From assembly GCA_041397765.1 (NCBI GenBank), contig JAWKWA010000003.1:186001-250000 (forward strand): a stretch of 64,000 bases of DNA. The letters are read 5' to 3'. The stretch comes from JAWKWA01 sp041397765. GTDB lineage: Bacteria > Pseudomonadota > Alphaproteobacteria > Rhizobiales > Hyphomicrobiaceae. Each line of letters begins with the position of its first letter. Positions within the stretch are counted from its first letter, which is position 1. The notes beneath the pieces are model-generated. The model saw only the letters and a program-made list of their open reading frames with translations. It did not search any database and had not been told where the DNA came from. Both the position numbers and the translations under genes were made by a program. Positions 1 through 11,653 of the stretch are shown piece by piece.

Positions 1-1867
<1,867 letters not shown>

Positions 1868-1908
1868 GGGTGGTCTCGCTTGGGCTGTCGGAATCGGGAT
1901 CGACCGCC

Positions 1909-2459
1909 TTATAGCGGCTGAGCCCCGCCCTGTCGCTTGGCCGGCTCGCCGCGCCCCATCGCATAGAGACGGAACGGCGCGAACTCGCCGTCGAGCGTGC
2001 GCTCGAAGGAGAGCCCGGCGCCTTCCGCGGTACGGATCGATGCGGTGTTGCCTGGATGAACGAGGGCGATTAGCCGATCATGGCCGCGTCGATTGAAGCC
2101 GAGATCGACGAGGCCCGCGGCCATCTCGCGGCCGAGGCCCCGGCCCCAATGCGGCCGGTCGACGAGATAGGCGATCTCCACCTCGTCCGCCCCGTCGATG
2201 GTCCAGGCAAGCAGGCCACAGCGGCCGGCGAGGCGGCCGGTCTCCTTGAGGATCGCCGCCGCGAGACAGTAGCCCGGCCGGTCCGGGTCGCCGTCCGCGA
2301 TGTGCCAGAGGAGTTCCTCGGCTGTCGCCTCCCGGTCGAGAGGTCCCGGCGGGATGAAGCGCATGACCTCAGGATCGGCATAGATGCGGGCGAGGTCGTC
2401 GAGATCGCTCGACGAAGGAGCGCACGAGAAGGCGCGCGGTTTCGAAGTGGGATCGTCAT
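1909..2459 (-). pseudogene. GNAT-family N-acetyltransferase, frameshifted near its N-terminus
   Basis: The frame from 2364 down to the TAA at 1909 encodes most of a GNAT domain (HIADGDPDRPGYCLAAAI, then EIAYLVDRPHWGRGLGREMA, the acetyl-CoA loop, then HPGNTASIRTAEGAGL), of the RimJ/RimL type. The expected N-terminal strand is present but in other frames. ATG at 2459 reads M-T-I-P, then one extra base leads to FETARLLVRSFVE, and a second shift leads to DLDDLARIYADPEV, which joins the main frame. Two indels within about 60 bases argue for decay rather than a short functional start at 2364, although translation from the methionine at 2364 cannot be excluded. Acceptor substrate unknown. It lies 41 bases upstream of purL on the same strand. 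Confidence 0.6.
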
Positions 2460-2577
2460 GCGCGAGTGTCTGGCTCCGACAGTTGGTACTCCTTGCGGCA
2501 CTCGATCGAAGGGCGGCGATCGAGCGGTGCCAAGCTGGACCGGCGACGACTGCGAGGGGCTCGGCTATGATGATGCC

Positions 2578-3122
2578 ATGCCGCCACCATTCCGTCCGCT
2601 CGACATCGACGGCTTTGCCGACGAGGTCCGATCCTCGGCTGGACTCGCCGGGTCTGGCGCATCGACATGCACCACACCTTTTATCCCGCGCATGCCGACT
2701 ACCGTGGCGAGGCCTCGATCGAGGCGATGCGCCGCTTCCATGTCGAGGATCGCGGCTTCGAGGACATCGCCCAGCACGTCTCGATCGCCCCCGACGGCCG
2801 GATCTGGACCGGGCGGGACTGGAACAAGACGCCGGCGAGCGTCGGTGGCGTGCTCAACCGCGGCGTCTTCATGTTCGAGATGATCGGCAATTTCGATCTC
2901 GGCCATGACAGGCTGGAGGGCCGCCAGCTGCCGCGACGATCGCGGTCATCCGGATCGTCCAGCACGCCTTCCGCCTGCCGCCCGAGGCATTGCTGTTCCA
3001 TCGCGAGGTGCCGGTGACGGAGAAGACCCGTCCTGGGACCAGCATCGACAAGGCGGTGATCTCTCGATCTCGTCCGGTCAGAGCGCCTGGCGGAGATCCA
3101 CGCAAGCACCGCGAATGCCTGA
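2578..3122 (+). pseudogene. N-acetylmuramoyl-L-alanine amidase / peptidoglycan-recognition-like protein, multiply frameshifted
   Basis: Pieces of one Amidase_2-like protein are spread over three plus-strand frames: MPPPFRPLDIDGFADE (from 2578), then RRVWRIDMHHTFYPAHADYR through GRIWTGRDWNKTPASVGG and MFEMIGNFDL, then IRIVQHAFRLPPEALLFHRE, then DLVRSERLAEIHASTANA ending at the TGA at 3120-3122. At least three shifts are needed (near 2625, 2930 and 3060). The metal-binding HH near the start and the histidine of FHRE remain, but the usual third ligand region, expected as T-C-P-G-T, reads T-R-P-G-T, so the cysteine is lost. Members cleave the lactyl amide of peptidoglycan. Multiple indels plus a lost ligand make this a dead gene with good confidence. 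Confidence 0.75.
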
Positions 3123-3286
3123 GCCGGACGCTCAGGGCTTCCGGAGGGTGCAGTTGATGCGGCAGGCGTTCGCGTCACGATGATCAACACTTGCGGTCTC
3201 CATTCCGTTCGCGTTTCAGTCCCGACGGAGGAGCTTGGAGCTGCGTGCGCATTTGCAGGCCAATGCCCGATCCCGCCTGCGAACGG

Positions 3287-4253
3287 TCACGCGAGGCGGC
3301 CGGGTTTGGCGGACCGAGGTTTCCGCGCCAGAATGAACACGAGCTGACCGAGGCGCACACTCTCGATGCTGAACCTGGCTGACCTCACCATTCGGTTGAG
3401 GATATCCGGAGTGAAATAATGATAGTGGCCTGAGCCAAACAGTTGCCAGCTTTCTCTCTTTCTTCTATGTGGGCCGGGCATCCTAGATAGAGTGTCTTTA
3501 GATAATAATGCCGCCTCGCGTAGAATATAATAACAAGTTGATAGATCTTCGCGTGGCGTGTATGAATGTTCCAGGAAGTCAAAATTTATAACTATATCAA
3601 ACATATCATTGGGAAAATCGAGATCTTCGGTAAACCCCAGGCGGACATTGAGGCCTTCATTGACTAGGTGGTCGACCGAGGCCTTGTTGATGTCGTTGCC
3701 CCACGACCGATCCCGAGGTCGCGGGCCGCCATCATCATAGTTCCAGCCCCGCATCCCATGTCATAGAGCTTGGTGGGCTGATACCCGAGATGTGTTACGG
3801 CAGTCTGGATATGCTTGGTGGTGGATTTCGCGGACATTCTTTGCGAGCAAGCTTTGCGTTCCAGCACATTCTTAGCGCTATCCGCACCCTCAAGAAATTT
3901 CTGTAAAGAATATACTTATCCGGCCGCGGTGATGCATAGACCAGTCCGCAGTTGGCATTCCACGATGCGGAAAACATGGTCCGCGTGCCAGGTTGGAACG
4001 GGGCTTCGAGATAGAGTTTTTGCCCATCGCTACTGCAGAAGTTGCAGACTGGGACCTCCAACATCGGAATATGCGTGCTCGGCGTTTCGGTGAATTTGAC
4101 TGTTTCTGTCATTGGGCGGTCTCGGTCTGCTCGGGTGAAGTGGATTGGTTTCCATGGAGGCGTCTCATCGAGCATCGCGTCTGCCGCGATGAACTGGTCT
4201 TGCGTCGACGCGGATCCAGCGCCGAATACCTTGGGCGCACTGATGCTCATCAA
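3287..4253 (-). pseudogene. SAM-dependent methyltransferase with N-terminal zinc ribbon, shattered
   Basis: Minus-strand pieces in different frames assemble into one class I methyltransferase. An N-terminal ribbon VPVCNFCSSDGQK with a later ANCGLVYASPRP (frame from 4253 or 4112) is followed by the SAM-binding LYDMGCGAGTMMMAARDLG (frame reaching 3664), then NDINKASVDHLVNEGL, FDIVINFDFLEHSYTPRED and HYHYFTPDILNRM in a third frame ending at 3287. A further local shift lies near 3500-3540, where LKTLYLGCPAHIEERE is out of frame with its flanks. The layout matches methyltransferases found with surface-sugar or O-antigen genes. The stretch is visibly richer in A/T than its surroundings, which suggests transfer from another genome followed by decay. 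Substrate unknown. Confidence 0.7.
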
Positions 4254-4377
4254 GCGTAGGTGATAGCATTACTCAAGGCGTGGCCGGGAGGAATTTCGCG
4301 CCAGTTTTTTATTTACGGCTTTCCGATGATCCGGCGCAGCGTCTGACGGTCTGACCTGCTCCCCGTCTTCCCTCCGG

Positions 4378-4884
4378 TCATAAGTTGAATCGGTTCTGGT
4401 TCACTTCTTCAAGTCCGTTCTTCTGTTCGGGCCCTCGGTGGGAGCCAGCCCTGTCCGTCCCGGCCGCATGTCGATTTCGCCGTAGCGCGCAGGGACGGTC
4501 AAGGCCGGCACGCAGCCTGGTGGGGGACGCTTGCTCGCGGTTGCCAGGCCGGCCTCGATGGTCCCGAGCACGATGGCAGGCTGAGGCGAACGGGGCGGCG
4601 CGCTGGTTGTGTGCCTTCGATGCGCTCCAGGCTGCTGCGAACTCCTCCGGCGTCTGGTAGCCGAGGCTCGAGTGCGGCTCGGACTCGTTGTAATCCACCA
4701 CCCACGCTTCGATGATCCGCCGCGCCTCGGTGCGGGTGAATACGTGCTCGTTCAGGCACTCGTCGCGCGGCTTGCCGCTGAATTTTCCATGAAGCCGTTC
4801 TGCATTGGCTTGCGTTCACGCGGAGCATGGCTCCGTTAGCATCGCGCTGCAGGTCAGTTCGGTGCCGTTGTCGGAGACGATCAT
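4378..4884 (-). pseudogene. IS3-family transposase OrfB, C-terminal fragments
   Basis: From 4884, MIVSDNGTELTCSAML carries the second aspartate block of the DDE integrase core and soon meets a stop. A short out-of-frame piece KPMQNGFMEN follows, and then, after another shift, PRDECLNEHVFTRTEARRII and DYNESEPHSSLGYQTPEEFA, the conserved C-terminus. The HTH_21 region and first catalytic aspartate are missing. These are remains of a single orfB; no functional transposase can be made. Confidence 0.75.
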
Positions 4885-4959
4885 GTGTCGACTTCCACGC
4901 CGGCGCTCCCAGGCCGTGATGCGCGATCACATGCCGGACCGCCGCTGGCGTGCCCGAGG

Positions 4960-5221
4960 CGTCAGGAGTTTTTCCAACCAGATCCTTCAGCGCCGCATTG
5001 TCCAGAAGCTGCTCGGCCAAGAGCTTCTTCAGCCGCCGGTTCTCCTCCTCCAGCGCCTTCAGCTTCTTGGCCTCCGTCACCTCCAGCCTGCCCAACTTCG
5101 CCTTCCATTTGTACAGCGTCGTGCCGTTGATCCCATGTCGCCGGCACAGTTCCTCGACCTTGGCCTCGTGCTCTTTGACAATCCCGATGATCTGGCTCTC
5201 GCTGAACCGGCTCTTTCTCAT
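4960..5221 (-). pseudogene. IS3-family transposase OrfA (no stop of its own)
   Basis: The ATG at 5221 opens a typical OrfA: MRKSRFSESQIIGIVKEHEA, a helix-turn-helix around ELCRRHGINGTTLYKWKAK, then a leucine-zipper stretch EENRRLKKLLAEQLLDNAAL. About 88 residues match the family. After LKDLVGK the frame runs on without the usual stop into sequence that normally belongs to orfB, because of the internal deletion. OrfA binds the IS ends and in intact elements is joined to OrfB by -1 frameshifting. The reading end given here is approximate. Confidence 0.8.
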
Positions 5222-5277
5222 GCTCCTCACTCCACGGCTGTAACGATCACGTGGAGGGACTTCTGGGGAGCAAGTCA

Positions 5278-5572
5278 GGTTTGCCTGCCGGCCGTTGATC
5301 TGGAACGTGCAGATCTCTATTCGAGGAACGGACGACCCGAAGCGGGCAATTGGAACACGGCGTCCGGTAGGTGGGCGAGTATCTGCAAGATGGATGATGA
5401 GATGGGCAACCTGCTTCACGAGCACCCGGATCGCTGCGGGCAAAGACGTGGGCATGGTGTGGGAACGCTGTGGGCTGTCCTCCGCCCTGCACCGGCCGCC
5501 GGCCCCGAATCGGGTAAAATCCCGACCCAACGATCCGGCTGCCCGGTGCGGCCCGCCAACCCCATGGTCCCG
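5278..5572. other. Gap between IS remnant and dnaG, no gene recognised
   Basis: No gene with recognisable similarity is seen on either strand. In many related genomes a yqeY-like gene or carA lies here, and neither is present. A short inverted repeat CGGGTAAAATCCCG sits about 55 bases upstream of the dnaG start. The dnaG frame is open through this stretch, but the protein encoded before 5573 looks like nothing known. Confidence 0.5.
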
Positions 5573-7519
5573 ATGCGCTTTCCGCCCTCGCTCCTCGACG
5601 AGATCCGTGCCCGCCTGCCGGTGTCGCAGGTGGTGTCGCGCAAGGTCGCGCTGAAGCGGCAGGGGCGGGAATATATCGGCCTCTCGCCCTTCAAGGCCGA
5701 GCGCTCGCCCTCCTTCACCGTCAACGACCAGAAGGGCTTCTACCATTGCTTCGCGAGTGGCGAGCATGGCGACATCTTCAAGTTCGTCATGACGACCGAG
5801 GGTCTCGGTTTTCCCGAGGCGGTCGAGCGCCTCGCCGCCGAGGCGGGTGTGCCGATGCCCAGGATGTCGGCCGAGGCCGAGCGGCGGCACGAGGAGCAGG
5901 GCCGCCTCTACGGGCTCATGGAGGCGGCGGCTCGCTTCTTCTGCGCCCGGCTCGCCGGCCGGGAGGGCGCCGACACCCGCGACTATCTCGCACGCCGCGG
6001 CCTCTCGCCCGAAACCATCGCCCGCTTCCGCATCGGCCATGCCCCCGAGAGCCGCTCCGCCCTGAAGGATCATCTCGCAGGCCTCGGCTACTCCCCCGCC
6101 GAGCAGGCCGAGGCCGGCGTCGTCGTCTCGGGCGAGGGCATCGCCGTCCCCTATGACCGCTTCCGCAATCGCGTGATCATCCCGATCACCGACCTCAAGG
6201 GACGCGTCATCGCCTTCGGCGCCCGCGCCCTCGCCCCCGACCAGAAGCCCAAATATCTGAATTCTCCCGAGACACCGCTCTTCCACAAGGGTTCGGTGCT
6301 GTTCAACGCCGGCAATGCCCGGGGGCCGGCCCACGATGCCGGCACCGTCGTCGTCGTCGAAGGCTATATGGACGTGATCGCGCTCGATCAGGCTGGCTTC
6401 CGCCATGCCGTCGCGCCACTCGGCACAGCGCTCACCGAGGAACAGGTCCGCCTGCTCTGGCGCCTCGCGCCCGAGCCCATCCTCTGCTTCGACGGAGATG
6501 CGGCCGGCCGGCGTGCCGCCAATCGCGCCGTCGACGTCGCCTTGCCCATGGTCGGGCCGGGCGCCAGCCTGCGTTTCGCCTTTCTACCGGACGGTCTCGA
6601 CCCGGATGATCTGGTCCGCAGCGAGGGGCCGGGCGCGGTCAGGCGCGTGCTCGATCAGGCCACCAGCATGATCGACGTGCTCTGGCAGCGCGAGCGCGAC
6701 CTCGCCCCGACCGACACGCCCGAGCGCCGCGCGGCACTCGACAAGCGGCTCGCCGATCTCGTCCGCCGCATCGCCGAACCGGCGGTGCGCGAGCAGTACG
6801 GCCGCGAGATCCGCCGGTTGCTGAAGGCTCTCGAATGGAGCGCACGGCGCGGCGAGCGGCGGCGGGATGGCGAGGTGGCGGCAGGCGGCAGGTCCGGCGA
6901 GGACTGGCGGACCCGCGAGCGGGCCCGGGCCGGCCGCCGCGATCGGCTGCCGCCTCCCCCCTCGGCCGGCGCCCATGCCGGCGACGCGTTGCGGCGCAGC
7001 CGGCTCGTCCTGCGCGACGGCGAGGCGGCCGTCCCCCGCGAGGCGCTGATCCTGCGCACCATGCTCGCCCATCCCTGGCTGATCGAAGCCTTCGCCGAGG
7101 AGGTCGCCGCCGTCCGCCTCACGACCGCTCCCCTCGCCCGGCTCCGCGACGAGCTTCTGGGACTTCATGCGGCAGGGGTGCCTCTTGACAGAAGCAGCAT
7201 CTCGACCCATCTGGAAAGGTCAGGTCTCGATGATGCCCTGTCGCTGGCCGACAAGGCGATCACCCATCGCTGCGACAGGTTTGCCGAGCCCGGCGCTCCC
7301 GATCGGGAGGTGGAGGTCGGCTTCCGGCATCTGATGCTGCTGCAGGCCCGGGCCGAGCTCGAGGGGGCGCTCGCCGAGCTGGAAAGACGCTACATCGTGG
7401 ACGGCACCGAACTTCTGCTCGACGAGATGAACGACATTCGTGCCCGTCTCGCCGAGCTGGATGCGCGTCATGGCGCCGAGGACGGCCCCGGTCGACCCGG
7501 GGCGCTGGAGGCATTCTAG
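5573..7519 (+). CDS. dnaG: DNA primase DnaG
   Basis: This 648-residue protein synthesises RNA primers at the replication fork. The start at 5573 gives the conserved MRFPPSLLDEIRARLPVS; an in-frame ATG at 5564 would add three residues. Domains in order: zinc-finger-type N-terminus (1-95), catalytic core, TOPRIM (EGYMD near residue 262, FDGDAAGRRAA near 305), and a C-terminal helicase-interaction region (about 490-648). The zinc site is degenerate: the usual CxxH is S38-P-F-K41 and the usual CxxC is C59-F-A-S62, so three of four ligands are gone; similar loss is known in some Bradyrhizobium-type primases. A basic, low-complexity linker lies around residues 420-470. rpoD follows 155 bases downstream, the usual macromolecular-synthesis order. 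Confidence 0.96.
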   Translation: MRFPPSLLDEIRARLPVSQVVSRKVALKRQGREYIGLSPFKAERSPSFTVNDQKGFYHCFASGEHGDIFKFVMTTEGLGFPEAVERLAAEAGVPMPRMSAEAERRHEEQGRLYGLMEAAARFFCARLAGREGADTRDYLARRGLSPETIARFRIGHAPESRSALKDHLAGLGYSPAEQAEAGVVVSGEGIAVPYDRFRNRVIIPITDLKGRVIAFGARALAPDQKPKYLNSPETPLFHKGSVLFNAGNARGPAHDAGTVVVVEGYMDVIALDQAGFRHAVAPLGTALTEEQVRLLWRLAPEPILCFDGDAAGRRAANRAVDVALPMVGPGASLRFAFLPDGLDPDDLVRSEGPGAVRRVLDQATSMIDVLWQRERDLAPTDTPERRAALDKRLADLVRRIAEPAVREQYGREIRRLLKALEWSARRGERRRDGEVAAGGRSGEDWRTRERARAGRRDRLPPPPSAGAHAGDALRRSRLVLRDGEAAVPREALILRTMLAHPWLIEAFAEEVAAVRLTTAPLARLRDELLGLHAAGVPLDRSSISTHLERSGLDDALSLADKAITHRCDRFAEPGAPDREVEVGFRHLMLLQARAELEGALAELERRYIVDGTELLLDEMNDIRARLAELDARHGAEDGPGRPGALEAF

Positions 7520-7674
7520 GGGTTCGATTCCGGCTCTGGCCGTTGTCCTCTCCCCGGCGTCGGCAGGGTGGTGAATGATCTGAGACGGCCGGCTGCCCCC
7601 CATCGTGGCCGGTGAAGGCAATGTCGAATCTTGCGGCTGGGCCCATGGGCCGGCCGGGCGATCGGAGTGAAAGC

Positions 7675-9699
<2,025 letters not shown>

Positions 9700-9737
9700 G
9701 GATCGCGCCGCTCGGCCATCTGTCGCCTGACGTGAAT

Positions 9738-9776
9738 GCCCTCGCCGTGCTCGCCCGCGGCGAGGGCTTTCGTTTT
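9738..9776 (+). terminator. Rho-independent terminator after rpoD
   Basis: A perfect 10-base-pair stem, GCCCTCGCCG (9738-9747) and CGGCGAGGGC (9758-9767), has a 10-base loop and is followed by TTTCGTTTTC. Its place 38 bases after the rpoD stop and its T-rich tail fit intrinsic termination. Confidence 0.75.
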
Positions 9777-10061
9777 CTCGACCGCCGTCCCACCGACTGG
9801 CGCGTTGCCAGCCTCTGCGCGGCGATCGGACCGCCGCAGCCGTGCAAGAAGCCTGATCGGTCAAGATGCGAGCGCCTGCGCGAGCATCGATGGCGTGCAT
9901 CATGCCGCCCAGCGACGCGATTTCTATGAAGTCGGATAGGCTCCGGTCTCGCAGCGGCCTTCGGAGCCTTCCTCGCCTCGGGCTGCCATCCCCGCCTTCA
10001 ACCTTGCAAGGCGCCGGCTGCTCCGGCATATCAGCAAGAGCTAATATACGAGGAGGGACCG
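9777..10061. other. Intergenic stretch, no gene recognised
   Basis: Together with the terminator this makes about 360 bases between rpoD and the next gene. Only short frames without family resemblance are seen. A possible weak promoter (TTGCAA at 10004 and CATATC at 10027, 17-base spacing) precedes the small membrane-protein gene, whose ribosome-binding site GAGGAGG is strong. Confidence 0.4.
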
Positions 10062-10292
10062 ATGGCCGCCGCTCTCGCCTGGACCGATCACCTGCCCTGG
10101 AGTCTCGTCATCATCGCCTGCCTCACGCTCGGGCTCGCGCCCTTCGTGCCCGAGCCGCATATCTGGGAGAAGCTGAAGATGCTGTTCGGCGGCACCCTGT
10201 CGCGGCCGATCGACATTTTCGATCTCCTCCTGCACAGCGCGCCCTTTGCGGTGGCCCTGTTGAAGCTCGCCGCCGAGGCGCTGCGATCCTGA
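10062..10292 (+). CDS. Small conserved membrane protein (family often labelled RND transporter)
   Basis: The product has 76 residues, with a strong GAGGAGGG ribosome-binding site. It has a hydrophobic segment at about 12-31 (SLVIIACLTLGLAPFVPEPH) and a second at about 56-74. The central KLKMLFGGTLSRPIDIFDLL is typical of a widespread short proteobacterial family that databases often call RND transporter, though it is far too small to be an RND permease. It is probably an inner-membrane protein; function unknown. It stands alone between the rpoD terminator and a gene pair on the other strand. Confidence 0.8.
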   Translation: MAAALAWTDHLPWSLVIIACLTLGLAPFVPEPHIWEKLKMLFGGTLSRPIDIFDLLLHSAPFAVALLKLAAEALRS

Positions 10293-10374
10293 GAAGGGAC
10301 GGCGACGGGGTCCCGGCCCACCCTGAGCCCGAGCCGGCTGGGCATCATTGGCGTGCCCTCGCCTGGATCCGCGG

Positions 10375-11178
10375 CTACTTGCCCAGCCGGTCGAGCGCCA
10401 GCTTCTTGTCCGACTGGATATAGCGCTCGGCGATCTGCCGGCGCTGGGCGGCCGAGAGACCCTTGGCGCGATCGAGCCAGTCCCGCGTCGAGAAAGATTT
10501 GAGGAGCTCGAACATCCATTGCCGCTTCTTCGGCGCCGCCTTCAGGCAGGCGTTGAACAGCGCTTGCAGATTGTGGAACCTCACCGCGCTCACCGCCACC
10601 GTCTCCGGCTCGTAGCCGACGACGCGGCCGAGCTTCTCACGCCGGTCCGCGACGATCTCGCCGATATGGCGCTGCTGGTCGGCCGAGGGCAGGTTGATCG
10701 CCTCGTTCCAGGAAAGCGGCTCGACGAGGTCGGCCTGGTTGATCGCCAGCACCAGATTGGGCAGCACCGCCTTCAGCTCGCCGAGATACTGCTGGTCGAG
10801 CGCCAGCGCACGATTGCGGGCCGCGATCACCCAGAGCGCGATGTCGGCGTCGGGCAGGTGCTTGTGGTAGCGGGTGAGGTAGTTGCGATCGGCCGCCACG
10901 TCCTCGCCGAGGCCCGGCGCGTCGATCACCTGAAGCGCGCAGTTGACGGGCGCCCCCTCGACCCGCCGGCTGACGATGTCGAAGACCGACCGGCTGAACC
11001 GCGAGGTGCCGCGCACCGTCGGCGAGACATGCCGCCGCGTGCCGAACATGGCGTTGATCAGCGACGACTTGCCGACCCCGGACAGTCCGATGACGGCGAG
11101 TGTCGGAGGCGCCTTGCGGAACTCCTCCTCGATGGCGGCGACCACCGGCCGCAGCGCCTCGACGGGCGTGTCGCTCAT
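10375..11178 (-). CDS. P-loop GTPase of the Era/dynamin-like superfamily
   Basis: This 267-residue protein has all main G motifs: G1 in VIGLSGVGKSSLIN (about residues 31-44), a G2-region threonine in VRGTSRF, G3 DAPGLG, and G4 NQAD. It resembles the 50S-ribosome-binding GTPase superfamily, but no KH domain (Era) or membrane segments are seen; the C-terminus is helical. The start at 11178 was chosen because it overlaps the stop of the upstream 74-residue gene as ATGA, a sign of translational coupling; a longer in-frame extension would overlap that gene entirely. The exact function is not known. It probably works with the upstream small protein. Confidence 0.85.
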   Translation of the reverse strand: MSDTPVEALRPVVAAIEEEFRKAPPTLAVIGLSGVGKSSLINAMFGTRRHVSPTVRGTSRFSRSVFDIVSRRVEGAPVNCALQVIDAPGLGEDVAADRNYLTRYHKHLPDADIALWVIAARNRALALDQQYLGELKAVLPNLVLAINQADLVEPLSWNEAINLPSADQQRHIGEIVADRREKLGRVVGYEPETVAVSAVRFHNLQALFNACLKAAPKKRQWMFELLKSFSTRDWLDRAKGLSAAQRRQIAERYIQSDKKLALDRLGK

Positions 11179-11399
11179 AGGCCGATGAGCCCTCGCAGCA
11201 CCTGCAGGATCGCCGGTCCGAGCTGGGCGAGGTTCTCCAGGATCGCCATCTGGCTGAGCGCGGGATGGGTCGCAACCCACATTTCCAGGCTTTCCAGCGA
11301 GCTGAGCGTCGCCTCCTGAGCCTCGCTTTCTTCCGCCTTCAGATGCTCGACGAGGCGCTCGAGCTCGCCCTCCTCGAGGCCGCCTTCCGGATCTGCCAT
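11175..11399 (-). CDS. Small acidic protein coupled to the GTPase
   Basis: This is a 74-residue protein starting MADPEGGLEEGELERLVEHL after the ribosome-binding site AGAGAGGAAAC. The N-terminal half is acidic and helical, with ESEAQEATLSSLESLEMWV; the C-terminal half, ILENLAQLGPAILQVLRGL, is hydrophobic and could be an amphipathic or membrane-touching helix. No family is recognised. Its stop overlaps the GTPase start by four bases, so the two are almost certainly made together, and the small protein may be a partner or membrane anchor (inference). Confidence 0.7.
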   Translation of the reverse strand: MADPEGGLEEGELERLVEHLKAEESEAQEATLSSLESLEMWVATHPALSQMAILENLAQLGPAILQVLRGLIGL

Positions 11400-11653
11400 T
11401 GTTTCCTCTCTGAGCCTGCGGCCATGCTTGTCAAAGAAAGACCTATCACGACCATCCAGCCTCCGTAAGCTGGCGCGCAACCGGAGCCGACCGCCGTGCT
11501 CGGCGCGGGCCTGTGCCGGAGCGATTGGGGCTGGGGTCTCGCCGGGCGATGGGGCAGTATGACGTCCCTCGGCGAGGGCGTCGTCGCCCGCGCCGCCGGT
11601 CGGTTCCGCCCGGGGCCTGGATTCCGGCGACATGGTTGCGAGGAGAGCCGCAA

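Larger units (their letters stand above)
4352..5277 (-). mobile_element. IS3-family insertion sequence remnant (IS407-like), internally deleted
   Basis: The two ends are imperfect inverted repeats. The left end from 4352 reads TGACCTGCTCCCC followed by GTCTTCCCTCC; the right end, read inward from 5277 on the minus strand, is TGACTTGCTCCCC followed by AGAAGTCCCTCC. Between them lie orfA (from 5221, minus strand) and fragments of orfB. At 926 bases the element is shorter than a full IS of this type (about 1.2-1.3 kb), and the missing part is the start and middle of orfB. No clean target-site duplication is seen: the flanks are GGTC on the left and GGTT on the right. It is probably unable to transpose. 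It lies 295 bases upstream of dnaG, on the opposite strand to it. Confidence 0.85.

Noticed and set aside
4499..6406. A 635-codon open frame on the minus strand overlapping dnaG
   Set aside because: Only the IS OrfA part around 4960-5221 is real. The rest mirrors dnaG codons (high GC3 leaves the opposite strand open) and has no family resemblance.
7519..7535. GGTTCGATTCC after dnaG, resembling a tRNA T arm
   Set aside because: No acceptor, D or anticodon arm can be built around it.
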